Positions 23,147-35,520 of a DNA stretch of 64,000 nucleotides are shown here, piece after piece. The position numbers and the translations under genes were made by a program. Under the pieces are notes generated by a model. It saw nothing but the letters and a program-made list of their open reading frames with translations, made no database searches and had not been told where the DNA came from. This DNA is from Owenia fusiformis (Eukaryota; Annelida; Polychaeta; Sabellida; Oweniidae), in the NCBI GenBank assembly GCA_903813345.2, contig CAIIXF020000001.1, positions 57,150,270-57,214,269 on the forward strand, given 5' to 3'. The first letter of the stretch is position 1, and every line of letters starts with the position of its first letter.

Positions 23147-23423
23147 TTAGAACGTCATTGTAGCATGCTATATTCACGCCCGGTGATCGTACAAAATGGA
23201 TGGAGGGGGAGTATCTTAGAAGCGTATCAGTTCAAAAAATACTAGAAGACCTAACATATTTTGCCATGCACTGCGCCTATTCATTTGGCAATTCAGTCGT
23301 AAATTTTCTCTTGAAAAAATAAATCTTTCAAATTTGTTGAGTTTTCTTGCAGAAATCGCCTACTCCCCTCCATCCATTTTGTATCACCGGGCGTGAATAT
23401 AGCATGCTACAATGACGTTCTAA
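23147..23423. mobile_element. 277-bp MITE with about 65-bp TIRs
   Basis: The left end TTAGAACGTCATTGTAGCAT is the exact reverse complement of the right end. Pairing goes on through GCTATATTCACGCCCGGTGA, then AAAATGGATGGAGGGG. The TA inside each terminal TTA suggests a TA duplication of Tc1/mariner type. It sits in the dispersed repeat just left of it. Confidence 0.88.
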
Positions 23424-24576
23424 TGTGAGAAACGATATTTAAATCGACGATGTTGTTGTCTCTTGAACTATTTGTTCGCAAACATGTACATTTTCTTAAA
23501 ATACTAACACATGTTTGTGATAAAAATGGGAATTCTCAATCTGCCTACTACAACGCGTGAAATAAGGATAAAAGAAAAATCGTACATAGAAGGGCGTTTT
23601 CAGCTTTTTGATTTAAGTTTAAACAATCATATTTTTAACTACTATTTCATTTGGTCAATCCGAAAATGCTCAAACTCAAAATCGATTCTAGGGATTAAAC
23701 AGTTTTTTCAAGTTTGGTCAAGTAAATTGTGAGACTGAGAATCAATAACGTAGTTGAGAAAACAACAAATTTGCGTTTTAAATTCGTAAGGCAGCTGAAA
23801 GGGTCACGACAAAGACAAAATGTCGTAAATGCAGAATGCACATTCTAATTCTCCCCTTTGAATACTCTATTTCATAAAATTAATATCATAGAAAGCTCTA
23901 ACATTGTAAACTCTTTCTTCTTGATGGTTTTTGTTTTTATATTTATACTTATGACTATGACAGTAGTCCAGCGGCACCGGAAGTGTCAATGGGTCAATAG
24001 GACCGTGAAATAAATTCAATTTTCAAACCTAAGTTTTTAATGTCCATACGCTATGCAAATGAAACAAACCAAACATAGTCAGGCTTTTACGTAATCCGAT
24101 GGGTAATTTGGAATGCTAATTTAAAAGAATAGAGGGAGTTGTACAGTTATAGGCGACGTTCACGAATCTTGATTACTACTCTAGCTAGCTACAGTAACAT
24201 AAGATGTGACTAAAATTATCAACCTTGTCTTGATTATCAACTAAAGAGCAATGAACTGCGAACAGCAATCTAAAGCAATTATATACAGATAGAGTTACTA
24301 TGAAAAATCACTATAGAGATCAATGTGGAAACCAAGTCTTCGTTAAAACAAAACGCATGATCTACTCCAATTTCCTCTTCATACCGCGCGCCATGCCCAT
24401 AACCTTTAACGTACGAGTGTGACACGGAGTCTGTGTGTACATATTAAAACAAAAAAATGTGTATTTCCCGTCCGTCTGTCCATCTATTTAATTGTCAACG
24501 TTTTTAAACTGTTGTCGATATAAACCCCCGTTAAAATTGTAACCACTTTCCTCGAATCGAACAAAACCTTTTATAC
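23424..24576. other. Intergenic, nothing recognised
   Basis: No gene or repeat that I can support. A 73-codon open frame at 23511-23732 has no recognisable motif. Confidence 0.4.
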
Positions 24577-24586
24577 ATTTTCAGTC

Positions 24587-24888
24587 AGGAGGATTGGCTC
24601 CCAGAGTGCCACATCGATATTCTGTCCCATATATGGGGATGTCGTGCTTCAAAATTAGAATTCCAACAGCCGCTATTTTGTTCACTTCAACATTTGAATC
24701 GTGAAATTTGGTCTTATTTCGTAACGAAAAATTCCAAAACTCACTAGAAATGATCGAGATATTGGTTCGAATCATTTGAACTGTTTATTTTGAATTTATA
24801 ATCGGTTATAATTTCAGAAATTAGCGACGTTCTGGCGTTTTCATTGTTGGAAAATATCGACTTCGATTCTGGGAGCCAATCCTCCTTG
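24587..24888. mobile_element. 302-bp MITE, AGGAGGATTGG ends, copy 1
   Basis: AGGAGGATTGGCTCCCAG at the left and its reverse complement near 24869-24886 are the ends. ATTTTCAGTC flanks both sides (24577-24586 and 24889-24898), an 8-10 bp target duplication, as in MULE or hAT families. No open frame spans the unit. A diverged copy is at 28029-28326. Confidence 0.85.
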
Positions 24889-24898
24889 ATTTTCAGTC

Positions 24899-25792
24899 AT
24901 AAATTGAAAATATGAAGCAGAACTCGTAAAGATGGCAGTTCACGAAATATTCTCGAATGGGCTATTCTTCACACCTGTAATCCCATTGGTTTGTATGTAA
25001 ATATTGCTGTATTAAAACTTCCAATACACAACAAAAACCAAATATAAATAATGCATTTTCTCATCATGATTATTTACTAACAGTTTCAATATTTTAAGGT
25101 TTTGGATCTCCACTGAATAAATCCTTCGAGGTTTTTGAAGTAAATTAGAGTTGCAACAGGCCCAGGATGATACCCCAAATAATGTGTATTATAAATCTCT
25201 TGGACAAAGAGGTACTTTGGATAGTGTTATAAAGGCGAATTCCCCACTTTAAGATGCAGATACAAAATGTCTATTTGATTTAAGGCCTGGTACCATACAA
25301 TATGAGTACAATTTATCATCTATATTGCTGGGTCTGATTGGGAAATTTATTATTAATTTCGAGTAACGAGGACTGATGGATTTGTGGCATTGAAACAATA
25401 TATATTGAAGTAGCATATTATTTGCTTTTTGAGATTAGTATGGTGCCTCTGAGGGAATGAACGTAGTCTGATCCTGTTGTTCTATGTATACAGATGTCGA
25501 CAAAGACAGGTTAAAGATTGGCTATTGATCTTTAAGACTAGGACATCATTTCTACCATTTTTCAACCACAAAAATGTTCGATCCACTTGAACAAGTTTTT
25601 TTTTGTTGCAAGTTCTGCAGATGAAGCATTGACGTAGTCAAGATCTTAAATTAAGCGAGGCAATTTGAATAGGTGAGGCAAAATGTGAGTTGAGGCACTA
25701 TTATACTTTAAATTTGAATTCAACTTCACGATTTCTATTGAAAAATGTCTGCACTTATATTTTGGTAAGATTTTGACAATGCGATTTTACCT
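24899..25792. other. Intergenic, nothing recognised
   Basis: AT-rich spacer before the 51-bp minisatellite, with no supported feature. Confidence 0.4.
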
Positions 25793-27277
25793 CATGCCTT
25801 ACTACGCCAATGGGTAGAGGACGGTGTACGTTGAGGTACACACCATGCCCTACTACGCCAATGGGTAGAGGATGGTGTACGTTGAGGTATACGCCATGCC
25901 TTACTACGCCAATGGGTAGAGGACGGTGTACGTTGAGGTATACGCCATGCCCTACTACGCCAATGTGTAGAGGACGGTGTACGTTGAGGTATACGCCATG
26001 CCCTACTACGCCATTGGGTAGAGGACGGTGTACGTTGAGGTATACGCCATACCTTACTACGCCAATGGGTAGAGGACGGTGTACGTTGAGGTATACGCCA
26101 TGCCTTACTACGCCAATGGGTAAAGGACGGTGTACGTTGAGGTATACGCCATGCCTTACTACACCAATGAGTAGAGGACGGTGTACGTTGAGGTACACGC
26201 CATGCCTTACTACGCCAATGAGTAGAGGACGTTGTACGTTGAGGTACACGCCATGCCTTACTACGCCAATGGTAGCTTATAGAGGACGGTGTACGTTGAG
26301 GTAAACACCATGCCTTACTACACCAATGGGTAGAGGACAGTGTACGTTGCGGTACACGCCATGCCTTACTACGCCAATGAGTAGAGGACGTTGTACGTTG
26401 AGGTACACGCCATGCCTTACTACGCCAATGAGTACAGGACGTTGTACGTTGAGGTACACGCCATGCCTTACTACGCCAATGGGTAGAGGACGTTGTACGT
26501 TGAGGTACACGCCATGCCTTACTACGCCAATTGGTAGAGGACGTTGTACGTTGAGGTACACACCATGCCTTACTACACCAATGGGTAGAGGACAGTGTAC
26601 GTTGAGGTACACGCCATGCCTTACTACGCCAATGAGTAGAGGACGTTGTACGTTGAGGTACACGCCATGCCTTACTACGCCAATGAGTAGAGGACGTTGT
26701 ACGTTGAGGTACACGCCATGCCTTACTACGCCAATGGGTAGAGGACGTTGTACGTTGAGGTACATGCCATGCCTTACTACGCCAATGAGTAGAGGACGTT
26801 GTACGTTGAGGTACACGCCATGCCTTACTACGCCAATGGGTAGAGGACGTTGTACGTTGAGGTACACGCCATGCCTTACTACGCCAATGGGTAGAGGACG
26901 TTGTACGTTGAGGTACACGCCATGCCTTACTACGCCAATGGGTAGAGGACGGTGTACGTTGAGGTGCACGCCATGCCTTACTACGCCAATGGGTAGAGGA
27001 CGTTGTACGTTGAGGTACACGCCATGCCTTACTACGCCAATGGGTAGAGGACGTTGTACGTTGAGGTACACGCCATGCCTTACTACGCCAATGGGTAGAG
27101 GACGGTGTACGTTGAGGTACACGCCATGCCGTACTACGCCAATGGGTAGAGGACGGTGTACGTTGAGGTACACGCCATGCCTTACTACGCCAATGGGTAG
27201 AGGACGTTGTACGTTGAGGTACACGCCATGCCTTACTACGCCAATGGGTAGAGGACGGTGTACGTTGAGGTACACGC
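25793..27277. repeat. 51-bp minisatellite, about 29 units
   Basis: Head-to-tail copies of a 51-bp unit (CATGCCTTACTACGCCAATG, GGTAGAGGACGGTGTACGTT, GAGGTACACGC). As 51 is divisible by 3 and the unit lacks stops in several frames, long open frames result on both strands: MGRGRCTLRYTPCLTTP on plus and GVYLNVHRPLPIGVVRH on minus, 17 residues per unit. The frames have no flanking coding exon and the same substitutions strike all codon positions, so I treat them as accidental. Left units (about 25,880-26,160) carry GGTATACGCC; right ones carry GGTACACGCC. A unit at about 26268-26285 has 6 extra bases (TAGCTTAT area). Confidence 0.95.
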
Positions 27278-28028
27278 AGGGAATCTGGCAGTTTCCACTG
27301 AATGAATTTAGTTATGTTGGAAGTTATCTGAACACAGCCACAACTCTAACCTACTCATTATTGTAGGATTTTTCTGACGCCAAATGTATTTCATTTTTGA
27401 ATACTTACATTTTTTTGTGATAATTAGGTATCGAGCGGCAATTTTGAAAAATGTGGGCCATTTTTATGTACGTTATTTTACTTTTTTGCTATAACTGGAA
27501 AAGTACTGTCAAGCGATTTTGTTGAATATGTAGAAGAATATTACACTGTTACACTTACACATATTACACAATTTGGCTAAAGCGGCAAAGGAATATTTTG
27601 TTCAGAAAGGACATAACGCGGTCGAGTCAAGACATGCGGAACCATTGAGCAATTCACTCAAAATCTTTCAGAATAAGAAAGTAATATGAGGAATGCACAT
27701 TGTGTAATTGGACTTTAATCAATTGGCTGCTTTTCGAGTCTCAAAGCTAAATATTTACTAACTGTCTCAAGCTACATCTATGTACGTTCTGGATCACGTC
27801 ATCTATATCCACCGTGTAAAATGCGAGTAGAAATTATTGGTTCAAGTTGGTTTGCAATGTTACATTGATATTCTCAGCTATGAAAAACAGAATTCGAAAA
27901 CAAACGAAATCTTTAAGCTGGTTCCGATATTGGATTTATATATTGCCTGGAGACTTATTTAACGATATCATATCGATTCCTCTGTGTTGATAAGTAGGTC
28001 ATGCAGTGTAATCACTTCATACCTGCAC
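27278..28028. other. Intergenic, nothing recognised
   Basis: No gene, tandem or inverted repeat that I can support. Confidence 0.4.
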
Positions 28029-28326
28029 CAAGGATGATTGACTCCCAGGGACTCATATTTTCCAACATTGAAATTGTCAGAATGTCGTTATTTTCTGACA
28101 TTATAACTGTGACTATTAATTCATCAAGGGCCAAAAGATTCGAACCAATATCTCGAGCACCTCTTGTGTGTTTTGGGATTTTTTTTGTTTGAAAATAAGA
28201 CCAAAACTCACGATTCAAATTCTGAAGTGAACAAAATGACTGCCGTTTTGAATTCGGATTTTGTAATCACAACATCTCCATATATGGCAGAATATCGAGT
28301 TGGAACACTGGGGCCAATCCTCCTTG
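28029..28326. mobile_element. 298-bp MITE, AGGAGGATTGG family, copy 2
   Basis: It starts CAAGGATGATTGACTCCCAG and ends GGGGCCAATCCTCCTTG. It shares internal words with copy 1 in the opposite orientation (ACGATTCAAATTCTGAAGTG, CCATATATGG, CAATATCTCGA). The flanks CCTGCAC and CCATGCAC are a possible imperfect target duplication. More diverged than copy 1. Confidence 0.8.
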
Positions 28327-30463
28327 CCATGCACCAAGCTGACGATTGGAACATACTGACCATGTAAGCGTAAAGCGGATAACCACGTTTTGTAGTAATT
28401 GAGCCTGATTTGTTGTTACATTCAACTTTTCAAGTGTACATTAAACAAAAAATACGATACCAATTTTTAATAAACCATACATGATCATTTTGAGCTATAA
28501 ATAGTTGATTTTGTTCGAAAACGTACGTCTTTTCTGTTGCTTGTGGAAAAGTGGAGGACGAAGGGTTTTCAAAATTCATTAAAATAGGGCGAACTTACGC
28601 CATTCACCTATTTTCAAACACAGCAAAACATATATTTATTTCACCTAAAATATCAATTGATTTGTGTTTTATGATGCTCCTTACCAATTGTTAATACATA
28701 TACGATATCAGATTTGTTCGCCTTAAATATTTTGAGATATAGAGGCAAATGTGGAGCACGAAAGGATTTCCACATGTATACATTTCTCTCAAAAACGTCA
28801 CATTCTGTGGCTTCTTTTTGCGACGTGTCATTGTGTATTAAAAATAAAACAAAAAATATTATGCAACCGTATCACATTCACTTTTACTGCGGTCATACGA
28901 AAATTAAATACGCCCTAAGTTAACCTCTCTTGAAAGTCTTAAATCAATCCCATAACATTTTTGGATATAACATTTTTTGTATAATATACAATGCATGAAC
29001 TAATTCGCCTCAATGTTCCGACCAACCTGTTTTTAATTAACATTATTGCACTACTTGGGCAATAAATGCAATTTATAGTATTTTTCCCTGAAATTGATTC
29101 GCAAATTGTTTTTTTTACTTGTTACTTGTACTTTACTACGTAGACCTATCTATTATAATTAGACCGACAGTGATTGTTCAACATTTAATGAAAAGATACC
29201 AGGGAACTGCTTCTGATTATGATACAAAGCTGCACACAGGTGACTGAAATACAACAGTAAGAGGTACAGGTCGCCTCTGGAAAAACTACACAATATAATA
29301 AGACAAGCAATCAATAGAACATGTTTTCCTAAGTCATCGTGCTTTCTGTGGAATAATGCATGAATAGTACAATATTTGGGGCAGATGGTGCTCACTGTGT
29401 TATGAACAGAAATGGCCTGTGCAACCTAAATAAGACAAAAAACATATTTTTATCAAAAATGGCCACCATGTAATTTGACAAGCTTTCCCAAAACCTAATC
29501 AGATCTTTGCAGGTACGCTCTTGCATCTGTAAAAATTCAAGTTCAACAGGTAAACGGTTTTCGTGGCTATGGAATTTTGATGACAAGATTTATATGCAGG
29601 CGCCCACCCGCCCGCACGCCCAGACATACGCACGCAAGCCCAGCAGCAAAAAAAACGACGACAATATTTGAAAACGTGCGATAAAAAGAGTCCTAGCAAG
29701 TTTATGTACTAAATTCTAGAAGGAATTCTAGCTACAAGAAATATATCGGAATCTGGGAATCCAGGGTAAACTAGAAACTTGATCATATCATGTCTGATAG
29801 CGTATTGCATCGACACCGATGCAGGAAAGACCTACGAAAGACCTATTCCAATATAATCCAAAGCGTCGAATGCAACAGGGTTCGCGTTAACTGCTATGAT
29901 TAAACCTCCTGGTAGAACTAATGCATTTAGTCAGCTACAGCGGGAGGGTTCGCTTTCCTTCTCATTTAATCTTCTCGTAGCTTTGTTATATATCGGACGA
30001 ATATAGATTACGAGAGCCTCTGGCATCCCAATAAGTATCGGAAACTAATATGTAGCCGTTGAACGTGAAGTATCGTAAATTATAATTTTACATACTGATC
30101 CTCGTGCTGATCAAATACAGGTTACTTTCATAATTGTCGTTTATCGGAACTCCAGTACCATTGATGGAATATTTTAGGTCGTTATTCCTAATTGGGCTTT
30201 GCTAAAGCTTTCTTTGAAAGGGTGTTTGGTCATGGAGAAAATTGACGAGACATGACTTATCATGATAGGAAGTTGGTAGGCAACGTAAACATTTACGTAC
30301 ATGTAGCTGAGCGCTCCAGTCGCCTGAACGACTGGTGGAACGTTTTCGGTTCACGGAGAAGCATATCCCAAAGGACAAGATCAATCATTGGCTTTTCAAA
30401 GATTTCTCATTTTGAATATATCATGCTAGACGCAGCGAATGTCACGATAAAATATGATAAAAA
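28327..30463. other. Intergenic, nothing recognised
   Basis: AT-rich. Short frames, for example near 29499-29699, translate a CCCGCC-rich stretch without family signal. Confidence 0.35.
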
Positions 30464-30594
30464 GGAGTTTAAGCTTGGAATGTTTTTCACGACCTAAACG
30501 TGAACGGAAAATATTTAAACGATACATTTGTATGGGCGGTTGGTCATACGTATAGGTTGGCATTTCGATTTTATATGCAAGCTTAAACTCCCTA
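30464..30594. repeat. Short inverted repeat, GGAGTTTAAGCTTG ends
   Basis: GGAGTTTAAGCTTG at 30467 faces CAAGCTTAAACTCC near 30578. The right part resembles 19606-19655 in inverted orientation, so it is a dispersed repeat. Boundaries are approximate. Confidence 0.5.
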
Positions 30595-31520
30595 TTAGCC
30601 CACATACGGATGTTTAAATAAGTTGAAAATCACACCGAATCGAACAATCAAATCATTGATCCGATGTTGAGCCTCTCATAACAGAAAAAATCTAGCGGTA
30701 ATCTTGGCAAAACTACATTCTTAACACGTATCAATTTCAATCGTAAGAACTGCATCAGACAGATTACAACCGGTCAATTTAAAAGAAATGGTTGTTCCGA
30801 ATCAAGAAGCAATTTTCACACATTTAATGCTTGATTATTAAATTGCTCAAGCACATATTTTTAAACGTTTCTCTTTCTATAGATTTTGTTCATGAACTTC
30901 ATCTGGCACAGTATTTTATATTAGATGCGTTTAAAGAAAAACGGCTGTTTTCTCGGTCGATTTTCCGTTAGCTTTAAAAAGATATTCCCAATGAGTTATT
31001 TTCTGCAAAAGACGAAGATTTGCCGTCTTTTAAAGTTTAGAATTCCCGTTGAAATCTTTAAATGGAGAAGCATTAATTAAAAATGATAATAGTAGCTCCC
31101 CATTGTCTCGCTTAACTATGTGATAAGTCACATCAATTAACAGTGGAAATGCGTAAAAATGTATTTATACATAGCTAGGCAAGGTGTGTCCGGTTTCAGC
31201 CAATCCGAACACAGTATTCAACATGACAGCAGTGCACGAAATAATCAATAACGCATTTGTTTTGTATGGTTGTCAAGGTAAGGAGATTGAAGTTGATGTT
31301 TTGCAAATATTTGACCCTTGCAAAGATTTTCACTGAAAATATGTTCTTTTAGTGATTTTGCATCTTTTAGGTGATTTTTAGAAATTATTTCGCAATGTGT
31401 GAAAATAATTTAAGCCCAAGAATCAATGCCTTGTAGCTGCTTCATTCCACTCGGGCGTTGGTCATGCAAAGATTTGGAAACTAACATTCATGGTATGATT
31501 CAGCAAACAATGCACTGAGT

Positions 31521-31858
31521 CCAGGGAACGTGAATTCGAACGATCCCCAATCCAATCTAAATTTATCTTTTGGGATAAATCTTGGATTACTAATCCGATA
31601 AATATTTGATGAATTCGTACGATCCGATGATTATTAGGGGAACCATCCCCAAGATTTATCCAATTTGCATTGGAATTCGGATAAAGATCCAAAAAGTAAT
31701 CCACCCAAAGAGGTGGATTGAGATTTATCTTGAGATTCCAGGATCGTACGAATTCACAGATTTTTAGATTAATTCTAGGATCAATCCCACAATGCATCAT
31801 TACCATGACAAAATTTATCCGGATTGGATTCCGGATCGAACGAATTCACGGCCCCAGG
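31521..31858. mobile_element. 338-bp MITE with GTGAATTCG-containing TIRs
   Basis: The left end CCAGGGAACGTGAATTCGAA faces the right end CGAATTCACGGCCCCAGG. A second inner pair, TGAATTCGTACGATCC and GGATCGTACGAATTCA, lies about 100 bp inside. AAATTTATC / GATTTATC words recur. No coding frame. Confidence 0.75.
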
Positions 31859-33309
31859 TTGTTTATATTATACAATCAAATAACTCGAAAATGCATAAAG
31901 ATGTAACATCGGGTTGTTTATATTTTACTTATAACGCTTATGTTTGATTTCTCGGTATTTGGACGATCAATTTCATTCTTGTAAAACGACATTAATTATG
32001 ATAATTATAGCCTTTTAATGGCGTGTTTATAACGTGTGGCTAATCACTTAAAAATAAAACGACAGAACGCTAGATTTTTTACCTTAACACATGCTTTTCT
32101 TACTTTGAAAACAAAGAGAGGTTTACCTTGAGTATAATTGTACAGCTTGTATATAAATTCTAACAAACCAAATAACTACACATTATAATTTCTGTCTTTC
32201 AAAAAATAATTATCACAGTTTTATCCTAGATTTCGATGAAAACAATTGAAAACGTACGTTTGCATCTTTCTTGGTCAAACTACAACACGAGAAAAAGACC
32301 AGAATATCTAATCAAATCCCGATTTGTATCCCATTATTAAGAAAATATCCATTAAGAAAATATAAAACATCCTGATTTTCTGTTCAAAACTCCCGATTTG
32401 TTAATGACACATCCCGATTTTTCAGAAACTTGTATTAGGTGATATTATATTGTTTCTTCCATTATATCTGGTAGCTCCATCACTTGTATTATTTTGTTTT
32501 TTAGTCTTACATTACCACGCCTAACCATCGACAACGTACAGTGACAAGATATGCCGTCGTACACTTTAGGTGTACGGTGTCACTATTAACTGATTTGAAG
32601 CGAAAACTATGATGTAGTTTTCAAAAACTAATTTTAGGAGTACATTTAAAAGGATTTCATGTTTGACTTCGCGTGTATTCGATTTGGAAGACATTTACCT
32701 TTTTAATTACGTTAAAAGATTTTCGAGCAATGCTCCATTTTTGTGTTTTTTTACACATTTCCTTTGATCATTTTCTCCCCTGTCGTCTAAGAGTGCCGAA
32801 TATTTTTATGAGAATATGTTTCTCTAAACTACACAATTTAAGACGGTTGAAGGATTTTAAATATTCATGTATTTGGTATAATTTTAAACATCAAAAATGT
32901 ACGTTGTCATCTCAGATGTACGTTGTCCCTGTAATTAAAATGTAAACAATGCAATAATTTAATTTCAAAACGCATTAAGGGTTTTATGAGTAACAATTTA
33001 TGTTCAACTAACATGTTCATGTATCCCTGGTACAGATAAACAGGTAAAGGTGATTTTTACCTCTTGTTGAATGCTATTTTATTTTATGAAAGCGTTGATA
33101 TGGTGATTAATATTTTACCATGGGGTGCTATCTTCCAACCTCTTTGACCATTCGGCGTCGGTACGTTACGTTATGTTGCACTTTTATGAATTTTAATAAT
33201 CTTAAGGAGTTCATGGAGAGATCTATACTAGCTTATCGAAGATGACTTTCGAAATCCCGTTTATGCTATATCTGGAAAGTGCAGAGGTTCAATATAGTGT
33301 TACGCGGTA

Positions 33310-33925
33310 AACACGATACAAAAATATGTCATATTCCGCAACGAATATGGCATATTCACTTGCGGTGTATGACAGATTCACCTGCGGTATATGGCATACA
33401 CACTAACCAATGAGAACGTGATACGGAAGTACGCAATTGTCAATTGCATCGATTAAACGAACAAATAAAACGTTATAAACTATTATAATGATTACTGAAT
33501 CAACAGTACTGTGTATCGAATATATTAACTTAGCAGAAGTAGCAGTCACCAATCTCGCGTAATAAACTTACTCAATCAATCCAGGATTCATATATTAGTA
33601 CTCGACGCACTAACTATATTGATAGTTTTGCATTTAGAGACGATTCTCGAAACCAATCAAATCAAGGCTTTCTGTATCACGTTTTCACCTGCGGTATATG
33701 TCATATTCACCTGCGGTATATGGCATATTCCGCAAGTGAGTATGACATATTCCGCAGGTGAGTATCGGGTATTCACTGACATCAATGTATCGCATATTCA
33801 CTGCGGAATATCGCATACTTGCCTGCGGAATATGCCATATACCGCAGGTGAGTATGGCATATTCACCCGTATCACAAATACCGCGCAACCATGAATGTAT
33901 GCCATATACCGCGTAACATATAGTT
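33310..33925. repeat. Palindromic satellite of GCGGTATATGGCATATTC words
   Basis: Both orientations of CACCTGCGGTATATGGCATA alternate many times (for example 33370-33400, 33690-33730, 33790-33860). Open frames on both strands here (33619-33894 and 33685-33888) are translations of the repeat, not genes. It lies inside the 32512-34788 element. Confidence 0.75.
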
Positions 33926-34059
33926 CAATCAAGTTGAATTAGTAATACTGGATTGTTCCGTTTCAGTTTTAAATGAATCTAATCCCCCTGTCCCTTAGTG
34001 TTATGAAAAATACGTTGTATACATAAGGTTTAACTGTGAATTCAGATATGTAAATTCAA

Positions 34060-34788
34060 TGGGACAACGTACACTTATGATTTTTTTTTTTATTTTAGCA
34101 AAAACGTGAATATTTATTAAATCTTCAGTCGACCTTAATTATGTAACTTTGGGAAACATATTCTCATAAAAATAATTGACACTCTTATCAGACGCTCAGA
34201 TTAATTTATAAAACCTACACCACACCCACATCATCGTTTTTGCTTCATATCAGTTAGAATAGTGACACCGTACATCTAAAGTGTACGACGGTATATTTTG
34301 TCACTGTACGTTATCGATGGTTGGGCGTGATCACCTGCTAGCCCCACCTTATGATTTTTTTTATTATTTTAGCAAAAACGTGAATATTTATTAAATCTTC
34401 AGCCGACCTTAATTATGTAACTTTGGGAAACATATTCTCATAAAAATAATTGACACTCTTAGGCGACAGGGGGAAAATGACCAAAGGAAATGCGAAAAAC
34501 CAACATTTTCCAACCGATCATTGTTGGTGGGTAGATTTCCTACGAAAAAACTCGAGCACTGCCCGAAAATCTTTTCACGGAATTAAAAAGGTAAATGTCT
34601 TCCAAATGGAATTCACACGAAATTAAACATTAAATCACTTAAATATCCCTCAGATTAATTTATAAAACCTACACCACACCCACATCATCGTTTTTGCTTC
34701 ATATCAGTTAGAATAGTGACACCGTACATCTAAAGTGTACGACGGTATATTTTGTCACTGTACGTTATCGATGGTTGGGCGTGATCAC
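34060..34788. repeat. Near-identical direct duplication of the right arm
   Basis: 34079-34185 recurs at about 34352-34460, and 34190-34348 recurs at about 34651-34797, with very few differences. The first copy lacks a block of about 190 bp (34461-34650) that the left arm at 32685-32820 also has in inverted form. So the first copy carries a deletion, and the duplication is much younger than the left/right arm divergence. Confidence 0.8.
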
Positions 34789-34982
34789 CTGCTAGCCCCA
34801 CCATGCGATATGTACAGTTCATATAAGATATGTACAGTTCATATAATAATTTTACAGTGAATAAGCATACAATCACATGCTGGTTTGAGGGGTTGCAAAA
34901 ATACATAAACACCGTTTATATTATCAGTCCATAGGCTGACAGAAGGTAGATTTCGTGTACCTAAAATGGACAGAATATACAA

Positions 34983-35520
34983 TACAGGGCGTTCAATAAG
35001 TACTGATAAATATAACTATTGCTTGAGCACCAACTTGTCACACATCAATGTCATTTCTATATCATAATGATTAACATGGTTTTCATGACCAACACTTGAA
35101 TCAATCATGTCTGCAATTTTTTCTGATAGAAATCCATCCAATATTTACTTTAATGTTTCAATCTGATGATGGGAAGTAATGTTTGGTCGCCCCTGTCTGG
35201 GGTCATCATCATCTGACTTTATCCCTCTTTGAAATAGCGGAACCGACGATACATGTCAGGGGTAGATTTAGTGTCCTTCCCATAACATAATGCATAAGCT
35301 TCGATTCATGAATATCGAATGTCCTTTATTGTATATCCTGTTTTGATTTACCTAAAGGTATATAGAACTTGGTGCTGCTCCTATTTTGATGGTGAATATT
35401 ATTGATATTCTGTTCAGCAGCCATGTTGTTGATGACATATATAATTTCTGAAGTGTTCATGGGATGTAATTTCTCAATGATGTCATACGTCTTCTGATCA
35501 ATCTTAAAGGGGCAACAAGG
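34983..35520 (-). mobile_element. Dead mariner-family transposon remnant
   Basis: TA then CAGGGCGTTCAATAAGTA at 34985 is a mariner-type terminal repeat. On minus, 35183-35215 reads SDDDDPRQGRPN, the DDPRxGRP motif after the N-terminal HTH of mariner transposases. About 35335-35380 reads TKFYIPLGKSKQDIQ, the matching N-terminal helix. These lie in different frames with stops between, and the DD34D catalytic part is not visible. The opposite terminal repeat was not found. Confidence 0.7.

Larger units (their letters stand above)
32512..34788. mobile_element. 2.3 kb element with about 430-bp terminal inverted repeats
   Basis: The left arm starts ACCACGCCTAACCATCGACA (32514) and reaches about 32950. 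It is the inverted, diverged copy of 34340-34788, which ends GATGGTTGGGCGTGATCA. Shared blocks include GTACAGTGACAA, CCGTCGTACACTTTAG, a GGAAGACATTTACCTTTTTA block and TTATGAGAATATGTTT. An extra partial copy of the right arm (34060-34348) lies directly before it. No transposase frame is visible. Foldback-like or long-TIR non-autonomous element. Confidence 0.72.

Noticed and set aside
25810-27366. Repetitive proteins of 164-346 residues on both strands
   Set aside because: They are translations of the 51-bp minisatellite, whose length is divisible by three; opposite strands are equally open and there is no flanking coding signal.
33619-33894. 91- and 67-codon frames on both strands
   Set aside because: They translate the GCGGTATATGGCATA palindromic satellite.
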